A stretch of 57,312 nucleotides of DNA from Accumulibacter sp. (GCF_023806565.1 NZ_JAMTDV010000131.1:5286-62597), one strand, 5' to 3'. Numbered from the stretch's first letter, positions 36,131-45,181 are shown. Numbers and translations are program-made. The notes: generated by a model from the letters alone, not told the origin.

Positions 36131-37675
36131 CTAGCCGGCCTCACTCAGGCCGGAATAGGTTCGCCGCAAGGCCGGCTTGTCCACCTTGCCGATGGCGTTG
36201 GTCGGCAATGCGTGGGTGACGAAAAAACGCCGCGGTTGCTGGAAATCTCCCAGGCCCTGCACACACAGGCGCTGGATTTCACGGATTCCGGGTGCCTGCA
36301 CCGAATCATGGAAAGCGACGACCACGCCAACGACCTCACCCAGCTCTTCGTCGGCAAGCGGAATCGCGGCGCATTCCTTGACCGCCGGGTGGCTGGCGAC
36401 GACTTCCTCGATGTCCCGGGGATACACGTTGACCCCGCCGGTGATGATTATGTCCTTGATTCTGCCGAGGAAGTAGACGAAACCCTGATCGTCCATCCGG
36501 CCGAGGTCGCCGGTGCGGAAGAAGTCGCCGCACATCGCCGCGGCCGTCTCCGCTTGCCGACGATAGTAGCCGCAATACAGCATCGGCGTACGGCAGGCAA
36601 TTTCTCCGGTCGTGCCCGGCGGCGCCTGGTTCCCGCTGCGATCCAGGATGGCGACTTCGGTGCCGGGTATGGCAGTACCGACCGAGCCCAGTTTGCTCGC
36701 CGCTGCCGCGGGCGTCAGGTTGGTGGCGATGGCGATTTCCGAGGTGCCGTAGCATTCGTGGAAGTCGCAGCGCAGGTGGCCGAGCAGCGCTCGTTTGGTA
36801 TCCGCGTCGAGCAGGGCCGAGGACGACACCAGGCAACGCAGGGAAGGCAAGGCTTCGCCGCTGGCGATCAGGTGCGCGAGGATCTGGCGCAATTGCGAAG
36901 ATACGGCAATCGAAAAGCTGGCCTGCTGCCCGCGCACGGCGTCCACCCAGGTGGATGCCGTGAAATGTTCCAGCACGACGCAGGTGCCGCCGGAAAGCAG
37001 GGGCAGAAGAACCAGACGTTGGGCGAGCGAGTGATAGAGCGGCGTCGCGGCGAGCGTGACGTCCGCGTCGCTGACGCCGTACAGCCTGGCGGCGGCATCG
37101 GCACGCAGGATCTTGGTGCGCTGGCTGAGCACGATCGGCTTTGGCCGGCCGGTCGAGCCGGAAGTGAGCACCATCAGATAAGGCAGATCGGCGGCGAGCA
37201 GCGGAGCGCTGCGCGGCGCTTTCCGGCCTGCGTCCAGGATGTCCGCCCAAGGGGTCCAGCCGGCGACGCTGCCACCGACCGTCACCCGGCTACTCGCCAG
37301 CTCGCATGTCGCCGCGGTCAGCGAGCCGGCGATCCCTGCCCAGCTGATCAGGTGGCGCACATCGGCCGCGCGCAGGGTTGCTTCCACCGCTGCCGCCGGG
37401 AGCCCGATGCTCTGCGGCACGATGACCAAGCCACTGCGCGCGCCGGCCAGAAGAAGGAGCACGAACTCGGGGCAGTTGGGGAGCAGCACGCCGACGTGAT
37501 CACCGCTGCCCATCCCGGCCGCAGCGAGCCCGTCGGCCAGGGCGTCCACCTGTCGCAAGAGCTCGCCATACGACAGGCTGGATCGCCCGATCCGCAGTGC
37601 GGGCCTGTCCGCCCGGCTGCGGGCGAATTGCCGAAAGCGCTGGTAAATGGGAGAGACTTGCACGGCGGTGGTCAT
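36131..37675 (-). CDS. AMP-forming acyl ligase (ANL superfamily)
   Basis: This 514-residue adenylate-forming enzyme should activate a carboxylic acid as acyl-AMP and transfer it to a thiol (CoA or the ACP of this island). The P-loop LTSGSTGRPKPI, A5 motif YGTSEIA, GDLGRMDDQG and GRIKDIIITGGVNVYPRDIEE are intact. The C-terminal catalytic lysine is expected in IGKVDKPAL. The acid substrate cannot be read from sequence. ATG 37675 lies 5 bases after the acyltransferase stop, and the Gfo/Idh/MocA gene follows after 2 bases. Confidence 0.88.
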   Translation of the reverse strand: MTTAVQVSPIYQRFRQFARSRADRPALRIGRSSLSYGELLRQVDALADGLAAAGMGSGDHVGVLLPNCPEFVLLLLAGARSGLVIVPQSIGLPAAAVEATLRAADVRHLISWAGIAGSLTAATCELASSRVTVGGSVAGWTPWADILDAGRKAPRSAPLLAADLPYLMVLTSGSTGRPKPIVLSQRTKILRADAAARLYGVSDADVTLAATPLYHSLAQRLVLLPLLSGGTCVVLEHFTASTWVDAVRGQQASFSIAVSSQLRQILAHLIASGEALPSLRCLVSSSALLDADTKRALLGHLRCDFHECYGTSEIAIATNLTPAAAASKLGSVGTAIPGTEVAILDRSGNQAPPGTTGEIACRTPMLYCGYYRRQAETAAAMCGDFFRTGDLGRMDDQGFVYFLGRIKDIIITGGVNVYPRDIEEVVASHPAVKECAAIPLADEELGEVVGVVVAFHDSVQAPGIREIQRLCVQGLGDFQQPRRFFVTHALPTNAIGKVDKPALRRTYSGLSEAG

Positions 37676-37680
37676 TGCAT

Positions 37681-38361
37681 TCAGGGTGCAGAGCGCGCAA
37701 GGAACTGCAGGAAAGCATGGCTGGAGAGGGGGAAGCGTTCGCCACTGGCCGAGACGTAAACCTCCTCCGGCTGCGTGCTGCGGGAAATCAGCGTGTTTGC
37801 CCCGACATAGCACTGCCTTTCGATCACGATATTGTCGCCGATGGTCGCATTGATTCCCAGGAAGCAGCCGTCGCCGAGCCGCGTTTCGCCACCGATCGAG
37901 ACTCCCGAGTTGATCCAGCAATTGTCGCCGATACGACAGCCGTGGCCGATCGACGCGTTGCTGCAGATGAAGTTGCCGTTGCCCAGCCGTGTGTAGGGAT
38001 GGATGGCGACATGGTCGAGGATGACATTGTTCTCGCCAGCAAGGAGCGTCGGATGCCAGACCACCGACGGATGCACGAAATTGACGAAACGGTAGCCAAG
38101 TGCCCGTGCGGCGGCGTATTTCTCGGCGCGCAAGGTGTTCATGGCGAGATAGCCGACGGCGGTGATCATCGCGTGCGAAGCGGGCGACAGGCGGCTGCCG
38201 ATTTCCTCGAATGGAATGACCGGTAGCCCCTCGATTTCCCGCTCCTCGACGACTGCCCGGTCGACCGTGAAGGCGACGACGTCGAACTGGGTGCGGGCAA
38301 AGTGCAGGAACATCTTCGCCATCTGACCGTTGCCGTAGATGATCAGTTTTTCGCGGCGCAT
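37681..38361 (-). CDS. PglD/NeuD-like sugar acyltransferase
   Basis: This protein of about 226 residues has an N-terminal Rossmann-like domain (EKLIIYGNGQMAKMFLHFA) and a C-terminal left-handed beta-helix of hexapeptide repeats (ILDHVAIHPYTRLGNGNFIC, IGHGCRIGDNCWIN). These are N- or O-acyltransferases acting on amino sugars, for example UDP-4-amino sugars in PglD. ATG 38361 is chosen; a GTG at 38418, 2 bases after the glycosyltransferase stop, would add 19 residues and is plausible. The acyl donor may be acetyl-CoA or the ACP-bound group of this island. Confidence 0.82.
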   Translation of the reverse strand: MRREKLIIYGNGQMAKMFLHFARTQFDVVAFTVDRAVVEEREIEGLPVIPFEEIGSRLSPASHAMITAVGYLAMNTLRAEKYAAARALGYRFVNFVHPSVVWHPTLLAGENNVILDHVAIHPYTRLGNGNFICSNASIGHGCRIGDNCWINSGVSIGGETRLGDGCFLGINATIGDNIVIERQCYVGANTLISRSTQPEEVYVSASGERFPLSSHAFLQFLARSAP

Positions 38362-38420
38362 CGGCGGCGGCAGCGGGGCGGCACCGGGTTCGCCGGGCAG
38401 AGCGACGACGTCTGGCACGT

Positions 38421-41400
38421 TCAGCGACTTTCGGCAAGATCGCGCGCGCCGACGGTGAATGCGGCCGGCGGCAGGTCGTCGCACCAGCGTTGCCACATGA
38501 TGCGCAACGCGCGTTCGAGGCTGTTGGCGATCAGCTCCGGCTGACCCATCGCCGACTGGCGCAGGCGCTCGCGCGCTTCGCTCCGGATACGGGCCAGCAG
38601 GGCCGGATCGCTGGCCAGCGCAACCCCGCGCGCGACGAATTCCGCCGCGTCATGCGCGATGAAGTCCTGCAGGCCGACCTGGCCGAGAATCGCGGCGCCG
38701 GGTCTTCCGGGAACCGTACGCCCGGCCAGCGTCAGCGTCGGCACGCCCATCCAGAGGGCGTGATACGCGGTCGTTCCGCCGGTGTACGGGAAGGTGTCGA
38801 GGCAGATGTCGACCTGTTGATGCTGTTCGAGATAGCCGTTCATGTCGCCACGCATGTGGAAGCTCAGACGGTCGCGGGTCACCCCGTTGGCCGCGAAGGC
38901 GTCGATCAGTTGCTCGATGCGTCCGTCGGGCAGCATCGCTCCGACCAGCATGCGGGAATCGGGCACGGCGGTCAGCAGCTTCGACCAGAGCGCGACGACC
39001 GACGGGCTGATCTTGGTCGGTCGATTGAAGCTGCCAAAAGTGACGTGGTTTCGTCGCAGGGCGGGCAGTGCGCCGACCGCGGGTGCGCCGACGAACGGCA
39101 GGAACGGTGCACATGCCGGCAGACGCACGATCTGCTCGGTGAACTGGTCGTCGAACTCGCCGACGGGGAGAAAGTAGGGGTCGGCAACGAAATAGTCCAT
39201 CGCCTGCAGGCCGGTCGTGCCCGGGTAGCCAATCCAACTGGCCTGTATCGGCGCCGGCTTGCGGGCGAAGGTCAACAGCCGGTGGTGTGCGGTATGGCCG
39301 CTGAGGTCGATCAGGATGTCGATCGAATCGGCGCGGATTCCTTCGGCCAGCGCCGGATCGGCAATCCCGCTCACCCGTTGCCAGTGATCGAAATACGAGC
39401 GCAGGCGCTGCGTCACCTGGTCTTCGACCGCCTGGTTGGAATACGCGTGCAGCGCCAGCCGCGGGTGGCCCTTCAGTTGGGCGAGGATCGGCTCGATGAA
39501 ATTGGCAACCGAATGGTTGCACAGATCGCCGGAGACGAATCCGACGTGCAGGCGGCGTTCGGGGTCGCGTGAATTGGCGTGCCGAGCCCAGACGGCGCGC
39601 AGCGGGGTTTCGAAGCGTTCGCCAAACCGGAGGTGCTCGGCAAAAAGTTCCTGCGGATCGATCGTGTCCTTGTGCGTGAGCCAGAAGAGCAGGTTGCTGT
39701 GTGCGAGCGGGTAGTCGGCGTTGACTGCGAGCGCATTCCGGCAGGCCTCCTCGGCTTCGCAGTAGCGGCCCAGTTCGTAGAGGGTGACGCCAAGATTGAG
39801 CAAGGCGCTGGCAAGTTCGGGCTGGATTGCCAGGGCCCGGCGGAAGCCGGCCTCGGCCTCGACCAGTCGCCCCTGTTGCCGGAGGTTGTTGGCCAGGTTG
39901 TAGTGCGCCTCGGCAAAATCCGGCCGGTATTCGAGGGCGCGGCGCAAGCTGTCTTCCCCCTCCTGCAGTTGCCCCAGATCCTTGAGCGCCGAACCCAGCG
40001 CAGTGAGTGCTTCGGGGAACTGCGGCCGGCGATCCAGGGCGCGGCGCCATTCGTCGACGGCTTCCGCAAGCCGGTTGCGGTCGCGCAGGACGGCACCAAG
40101 GTGGAAGTGTGCCTCGACGAAATCCGGTCGGCAGCGCAGCGCCTCGCGCAGGGCACTTTCGGCTTCGTCCAGTCGTCCCTGCTCACGCAGCGCCGAGCCG
40201 AGCACGGCGAGTGCCTCGGGAAATTCGGCCTGACATTGCAGCGCGCAGCGCCAGGCGGCCTCGGCTGCATCCAGGCGACCTTGATCACTGAGCGTGTTGC
40301 CGAGGTTGTAGTGCGCTGCGGCAAAGTCCGGCCGGCAGGCCAGCGCACGCCGGAAAGCGCTTTCCGCTTCGCGCAGTCGGCCAAGTTGCCGGAGGGTGTC
40401 GCCCAGATTGTTGTGCGCTTCGACGAGCTCGGGACGAAGGGCCAGTGCGGTCTGATAACTGACTTCGGCCTCTTCCAGACGGCCCTGGCTCAGCAGCGTG
40501 TTGCCAAGGTTGCAGTGGGCGAGGGCAAAATTCGGCTGTGCGGCGACGGCATGGCGATAACTGGCTTCCGCCTCCTGTGTCCGCCCCTGCGCGCAGAGGA
40601 CGTTGCCCAGGTTGTAGTGTGCTTCGGCGAAGTCCGGACGGGCCTGTACGGCGTGTCGCTGTGCGGCCTCGGCTTCGTGCAGTTCGCCGACGCTTGCCAG
40701 CGCCAGCCCCAGATTGCTGTGCACCTGTTCGTCGTCGGGCAGCAGCGCTGCCGCCTGTCGCAAGGGGTGCAGCGCTTCGGCGTTGCGCCCCTGCGCCTGC
40801 AGCATCGTTCCCAGCACTTTCCATCCGAAACCATGGCTCGGCAGCCGCCCGCTGAGTGCCCGCGCGAGCTTCTCGCCTTCACGGAAGCGTCCGCTGCGGA
40901 ACAGTTCCAGCAGCCTGCGCTCCTCGCGCGCAGAGGGTTTGCCACCGCCGCCGCTGCTCCTGTTTCCGGAACGAACATGGTTCGACGTGACGGCCGCAGT
41001 GGCTGAATCGTGGGTCACTTGCGGCGCCGAATCCTCTACGCGCCGCGCCAGGGCTTCGAGGTCGTCCCCGGCCAAGCCGTGCTGTCGCCCGAGTGCGAGC
41101 ACCTCGCGCGCGGTGTTCGTCTCGCCGCTCAGGTGCAGGGCCTCGACGTAGCTCAGCCAGTATTGGCGCGTTTCCGGGCTGGCTTCGAGGGCAGCGACGA
41201 AATGGCGCAGGCTTTCGGCCGGCCGCTGCCCTTGCCATGCGAGCAGGGCCAGTTGGTGATTGGCCTCGGGGTGGTCCGGTCGTGCCTGCACGATCGCCCG
41301 ATAGAGCTGTTCGGCCTCGCCGGATTGCCCGGCGGCGGTACAGGCGAGCGCCTTGGCAAGCGCACGCGCAAGGATCTCCGCCAGCGTCTCCTCGGCAGCA

Positions 41401-41450
41401 GCGTCGTCGGCGTTGGTCGCCGGCACTGCGTCATTGCGCAACTGCGGCAT
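38421..41450 (-). CDS. TPR-containing OGT-like (GT41) O-linked glycosyltransferase
   Basis: This 1009-residue protein has about 11 tandem 34-residue tetratricopeptide repeats (roughly residues 205-579; DNA 39714-40838) after a looser N-terminal TPR pair. The C-terminal GT41 catalytic domain has HVGFVSGDLCNHSVANF, GSFNRPTKISPSVVALW and DTFPYTGGTTAYHALWMG, which align in my reading with eukaryotic O-GlcNAc transferase motifs. It should transfer a sugar from a nucleotide donor to Ser/Thr of cytoplasmic proteins. Overlap with fliK (20 bases) makes flagellin or another flagellar protein the likely acceptor. ATG 41450 is chosen; 41492 is also in frame. Confidence 0.88.
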   Translation of the reverse strand: MPQLRNDAVPATNADDAAAEETLAEILARALAKALACTAAGQSGEAEQLYRAIVQARPDHPEANHQLALLAWQGQRPAESLRHFVAALEASPETRQYWLSYVEALHLSGETNTAREVLALGRQHGLAGDDLEALARRVEDSAPQVTHDSATAAVTSNHVRSGNRSSGGGGKPSAREERRLLELFRSGRFREGEKLARALSGRLPSHGFGWKVLGTMLQAQGRNAEALHPLRQAAALLPDDEQVHSNLGLALASVGELHEAEAAQRHAVQARPDFAEAHYNLGNVLCAQGRTQEAEASYRHAVAAQPNFALAHCNLGNTLLSQGRLEEAEVSYQTALALRPELVEAHNNLGDTLRQLGRLREAESAFRRALACRPDFAAAHYNLGNTLSDQGRLDAAEAAWRCALQCQAEFPEALAVLGSALREQGRLDEAESALREALRCRPDFVEAHFHLGAVLRDRNRLAEAVDEWRRALDRRPQFPEALTALGSALKDLGQLQEGEDSLRRALEYRPDFAEAHYNLANNLRQQGRLVEAEAGFRRALAIQPELASALLNLGVTLYELGRYCEAEEACRNALAVNADYPLAHSNLLFWLTHKDTIDPQELFAEHLRFGERFETPLRAVWARHANSRDPERRLHVGFVSGDLCNHSVANFIEPILAQLKGHPRLALHAYSNQAVEDQVTQRLRSYFDHWQRVSGIADPALAEGIRADSIDILIDLSGHTAHHRLLTFARKPAPIQASWIGYPGTTGLQAMDYFVADPYFLPVGEFDDQFTEQIVRLPACAPFLPFVGAPAVGALPALRRNHVTFGSFNRPTKISPSVVALWSKLLTAVPDSRMLVGAMLPDGRIEQLIDAFAANGVTRDRLSFHMRGDMNGYLEQHQQVDICLDTFPYTGGTTAYHALWMGVPTLTLAGRTVPGRPGAAILGQVGLQDFIAHDAAEFVARGVALASDPALLARIRSEARERLRQSAMGQPELIANSLERALRIMWQRWCDDLPPAAFTVGARDLAESR

Positions 41451-42570
41451 CCGTCGGGTCCGGCCGTGGCGGGGCAACGCCCAGCGACGCAAGGTCGAGT
41501 CCTGCCTCGGCGAACTGGCTGCGCAGGGCGGCAGCGTCGCTGTGCAGCAGTGCGCGCGTTTCGGAATTGGCGGCGATCATGGCCAGCGTGATCCGCGTCC
41601 CCTGAAGGTACAGACGCGCGTCGACCGCGCCGAGATTGGGAAGCGTCAGGCGCAACCGCGTCTGCCACTTCTCGCCTTCGCCGGATTCGCCGTCCGGCGG
41701 TCGTTCACCGCGATTCTCGATCTCCCAGGCGAGTTGCTGTCCCGGCCAGATCTGCCCATGCCAGGAGTAATTCTGCGTGGCGAAAGCCTCGAGTTGCTGC
41801 TGCACGATCGTCTCCGCCTGTGCTGCGACGGGCTGGCCGGACTGTGCCGCGGGAGCAGCGGGTAGTGGACTGCCGCCAGCGTCGGCGGCCTTGCTCCGCG
41901 CCTGCGCGCTGTCGGCTCCGCTGATTTCGTTGCCGCCGCCGGCGCCAGCCGTTGGCGAGACTACCTGCTCGCTGGCCGCCTGCAGGCCCAGCCGGGCTTG
42001 CGGTTCGTGCAGGAGTTGTTCCTTGCTGTAGCGGCCTTCGACCCATTCCGCCTGGTGCGACTCGTAAAACATGCCGCTTTCGACGATCGCCTGCCGGAGC
42101 AGGGGCAGCAGGTCGCGAGCCAGTTTGGGAGGTTCGCTGGCGATCGGCTGGTTGCCGTTCAGCGGCAGCGCAGCAGCACGTTCCTGCCGGGCGCGCTGGT
42201 TGCCGAGCAGCGTGCTGATCAGTTGCCCGGTGTCGCTCAGGCTGGCCGCGGTCGATCGCGCAGCACTGTTGCTGCTCTCCGTTCCGCTCTGCGAAACGAT
42301 CGCCAGCGCCAGTTTGCCGTCACTGTCGGTAACCTCCAGTTCGATCGCGTCGCCGCTCTTGGCGGTGAAGGGAAGGGCGAGTGTGACGCTGCGCTGGTTG
42401 ATCAGCGCGCGGTAGGTGCCGTTCGGCAGGAGTGCCTGAATTTCCGCCAGCAGTCGCTGCCCGCTGACCAGTTCACCCAGCTTGTCGGCAATCTCCTGCA
42501 GCGGCGGCAGCGGCCGCAGGGCGAGGTCGCCGCCCGTTTGCAGGCGGTTGCTTATGTCGCTCAGGATCAT
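41431..42570 (-). CDS. fliK: flagellar hook-length control protein FliK-like
   Basis: This 379-residue protein has a low-complexity Gln/Ala-rich middle and a conserved C-terminal domain with WQTRLRLTLPNLGAVDARLYLQG and LRSQFAEAGLDLASLGV, the FliK C-terminal fold that binds FlhB and triggers substrate switching. It follows fliT after 104 bases and is overlapped by the glycosyltransferase start. The N-terminal part lacks recognised domains, as is usual for the family. Confidence 0.78.
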   Translation of the reverse strand: MILSDISNRLQTGGDLALRPLPPLQEIADKLGELVSGQRLLAEIQALLPNGTYRALINQRSVTLALPFTAKSGDAIELEVTDSDGKLALAIVSQSGTESSNSAARSTAASLSDTGQLISTLLGNQRARQERAAALPLNGNQPIASEPPKLARDLLPLLRQAIVESGMFYESHQAEWVEGRYSKEQLLHEPQARLGLQAASEQVVSPTAGAGGGNEISGADSAQARSKAADAGGSPLPAAPAAQSGQPVAAQAETIVQQQLEAFATQNYSWHGQIWPGQQLAWEIENRGERPPDGESGEGEKWQTRLRLTLPNLGAVDARLYLQGTRITLAMIAANSETRALLHSDAAALRSQFAEAGLDLASLGVAPPRPDPTDAAVAQ

Positions 42571-42674
42571 CGGTTCAGAGCTGGTGGGTCAATCTGCGGT
42601 CCGCCTGGGCTGCTGGTTTGCTCACCCACTCACTCGCGCTCCGCTGGCACCGTGGCCTGCCCGCAACGTTTTCG

Positions 42675-42974
42675 TCACGAGATGTCGGACGGCGGTGGGG
42701 CGGCGCGCAGCACGACACGCAGTTCGTCGAGTCGCGCATGCACCAGCGGCAGGAGGTCGTGATGATGGCGCAGATAGCGTTCGATCAGGGCTTGCGCGCG
42801 CGTTGATGTCGCCCCGGACAAGTCGTTCGCCAGACTGGCTGGTAGACTGTTGGCCAGGGTCTGGCGTCGGGCTTCGAGGCTCGCCAGCTTCTCCCACTCG
42901 CCCAATCCGGCAGCGCCGAGCATGGTTTCCGCAAGCGCGGCCAGTTGTTCGAGGGTGTCCAGCACGACCGTCAT
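42675..42974 (-). CDS. fliT: flagellar chaperone FliT-like
   Basis: This 99-residue helical protein overlaps the fliS stop by 4 bases. In many flagellar operons this position holds FliT, the chaperone for FliD. Residues such as LEQLAALAETMLGAAGLGEWEKL and HDLLPLVHARLDEL fit a short alpha-helical protein. FliT is poorly conserved, so the assignment rests on position, length and helical character. ATG 42974 is chosen; an ATG at 43016 would overlap fliS more. Confidence 0.62.
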   Translation of the reverse strand: MTVVLDTLEQLAALAETMLGAAGLGEWEKLASLEARRQTLANSLPASLANDLSGATSTRAQALIERYLRHHHDLLPLVHARLDELRVVLRAAPPPSDIS

Positions 42975-43384
42975 GCGACCGCCTGCCGCGGCACGTTGGG
43001 CGAGATTTCGCGCCACGCACCATGGATCTCTTCGAGCAGTCCCGCTACTTCTTCGAGAGCTCCCAGGTCGTTGTCGAGGTTGGCGCGCAGCAGGCGCAGG
43101 ACCAGATAATCATAGAGCGCGTCGAGGCGTTCGGCGATCTCGCCGCCCTTCTCCAGGTCGAGGCTGACCTTGAGGCCATTGCCGATGATGTCGATGGCCT
43201 TGGAAATGGCTTCACCCTTGGCGGCAATCTGTTGCTGCTGCATGGCGGCACGGGCATTGCCGATGGCCGCCTGAGCGCCGGAGAAAAGCAGGAGAACCAG
43301 GCGATACGGGTCGGCAACCTCGACGGCTGCATCGATGCCCACTTTCCGATACGCTGAAATCGCGCTGCGTGCATTGCCGAACAT
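42971..43384 (-). CDS. fliS: flagellin export chaperone FliS
   Basis: This 137-residue helical chaperone binds the disordered C terminus of flagellin. The N-terminal AYRKVGIDAAVEVADPYRLVLLLFSGA matches the FliS core, and the four-helix pattern continues with YDYLVLRLLRANLDND. It lies between fliD (9 bases) and fliT (4-base overlap), the standard order. Confidence 0.92.
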   Translation of the reverse strand: MFGNARSAISAYRKVGIDAAVEVADPYRLVLLLFSGAQAAIGNARAAMQQQQIAAKGEAISKAIDIIGNGLKVSLDLEKGGEIAERLDALYDYLVLRLLRANLDNDLGALEEVAGLLEEIHGAWREISPNVPRQAVA

Positions 43385-43393
43385 GGAGGGCTC

Positions 43394-45142
43394 CTAGTTG
43401 TTGGATGTGTTGAACTTGGGCAGGTTGGCGAGCTGCTGCGTGAGGAAGGTACTGGTCTTGGTCATTCCGGAAATCAGCACGTCGAGCGCAGTGAATTGCT
43501 TGCGGTAGCGCGCCTCGATCTGCGTGAGCTGTTGCGAAACGGCTGCCGACTGCTTCGTGATGTCGTTGATCGACGAATTGAGCCCCTGCGTACGCGAAGG
43601 GATCAATCCCGTGCTACCGACCAGACTGTCGGCAGCGCTCTTGAATGCCTTGCCGTATGCGGCCAGCAGGTTGGCTACGCCAGTGGCGTCGCCGGCGATG
43701 GCGGTGACGAGCCTGTTCGAATCGACGGTCAGCGAGCCGTTCTTCTGCAAACTGACGCCAATGTCCGACAGATTCTTCCAGGTGGCGCCGGAGAGCTCGC
43801 TGGGGACGTGGCTGAGAACGCTGCGGAAGCTTTTCTCGGCCGCGAGCAAGGTGCCGTCACCGTTGAGCGCGCCCGCCTTCTGCGTCGTCGCATCGTAGCT
43901 GCCGAGATTGGCGGCAGTGCTGTGGTAGTCGTTGAACGCCTTGACCAGCGAATTTACCTGCGCGCTCAGGCCCGAGGTGTCCTTGGTGATCGTCAGCGTG
44001 GTGTTGACCGAGCTTGCCGGCGCTTCGGGGCCTTTCAGCAGGTTGAGCGTGACGCCATCGATTGCCGTCGTCACCGTGTTGGTTTCGGCGGTCACGGCGA
44101 TGTCATTGAGCGTGAAGGCCGAACCCTGCGCCGCCTGCGTCTGGGTGAAGGTGTCGACCGGTGTGCTGTCGGTGTAGAACGGGGCCGAGATTGCCCCAGA
44201 CAGCCTGACGAACTGGTTGTCACCGGGTGCGCTGGCGGTGACGACGAGTTGCTTGCCGTCGCCGCCGTCGATCACCTGTGCAGAGACGCCGGCGCCGGCA
44301 TGGTTGATCTGATCCCGGATCGTCTCGGGGGTGGCACCGGCAGCGACGGTGAGGTCGGTGGATTGGCTGGTGCTGCCGCCATCGGCGCTGCCCAGCGCAA
44401 TGGTCAGCGTTCCCCCGAGCGGCAACGTGCCACCATCCCCGGAAAACGGTGAACCGGGTCCACTCGCGGTAGTGATGCTGTGCAGCTTGGCCGCGGGAAG
44501 CGCATAGCTCAGACCAGCGACTCCCGACAGTTTGATGAACTGGTTGCTGCCGGCGGTGTCGCCGGTGAGAATCAACTGCTTGCCGGCGCTGCCATTGATC
44601 ACCAGCGCCGAGACTCCTGCGTCGGCGTTGTTGATCGCGTCGCGCACGGCGTCTGGCGAAGCGCCATCGGCAATCGTGACCGTGGTTGTCTTGCTGAGCG
44701 TGAGGCCGTCGGCGCTGCCCAGCGCGATGGTCAGCGCGCCGCCTTTCGGCAGCGTGCCGCCGCTTCCGGTAAACGGGGAGGCTCCGCCACCGCTGGTTCG
44801 GATGACGTGCTGTTTGGCCAGCTGGGTTACGGAAAGACTGTAGGTGCCGGCCACTGCACTCGAGCTCACGCTTGCCGTGGCGACCGTCGAGTCGCTCAGT
44901 GCGCTCCGGAGCACCGCGAATTTCTGTATGGCGGTCGTTCCGGCAGCCGGCACCAGATTGCCGGCGACCGTCTGCAATCCCGAGATTGCTCCCTGCAACG
45001 AGCCAAGCGCGGAGATTTTGGCCTGGAAACCTGCCTGCTTCTTGGCCAGCAGGTTCAGCGGTGCCTGTTCGACGGTCATCAGCTGGCTGACGATACTGTT
45101 GACGTCGAGGTTCGAGCCCAGGCCTGGTGAGGAAATGGTCAT
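43394..45142 (-). CDS. fliD: flagellar filament cap protein FliD
   Basis: This 582-residue protein forms the cap under which flagellin polymerises. The N terminus (SSPGLGSNLDVNSIVSQLM) and C-terminal coiled-coil (QQLTQIEARYRKQFTALD) match FliD. Between them lie two tandem copies of a flagellin hook-IN type module of about 88 residues (residues about 121-207 and 230-318; see finding). An intact C terminus suggests a working cap. It lies 39 bases after flaG. Confidence 0.93.
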   Translation of the reverse strand: MTISSPGLGSNLDVNSIVSQLMTVEQAPLNLLAKKQAGFQAKISALGSLQGAISGLQTVAGNLVPAAGTTAIQKFAVLRSALSDSTVATASVSSSAVAGTYSLSVTQLAKQHVIRTSGGGASPFTGSGGTLPKGGALTIALGSADGLTLSKTTTVTIADGASPDAVRDAINNADAGVSALVINGSAGKQLILTGDTAGSNQFIKLSGVAGLSYALPAAKLHSITTASGPGSPFSGDGGTLPLGGTLTIALGSADGGSTSQSTDLTVAAGATPETIRDQINHAGAGVSAQVIDGGDGKQLVVTASAPGDNQFVRLSGAISAPFYTDSTPVDTFTQTQAAQGSAFTLNDIAVTAETNTVTTAIDGVTLNLLKGPEAPASSVNTTLTITKDTSGLSAQVNSLVKAFNDYHSTAANLGSYDATTQKAGALNGDGTLLAAEKSFRSVLSHVPSELSGATWKNLSDIGVSLQKNGSLTVDSNRLVTAIAGDATGVANLLAAYGKAFKSAADSLVGSTGLIPSRTQGLNSSINDITKQSAAVSQQLTQIEARYRKQFTALDVLISGMTKTSTFLTQQLANLPKFNTSNN

Positions 45143-45181
45143 GGTCTTCTCCGGCGACCGCTGGTAGCGTGGGTCGCCTGC

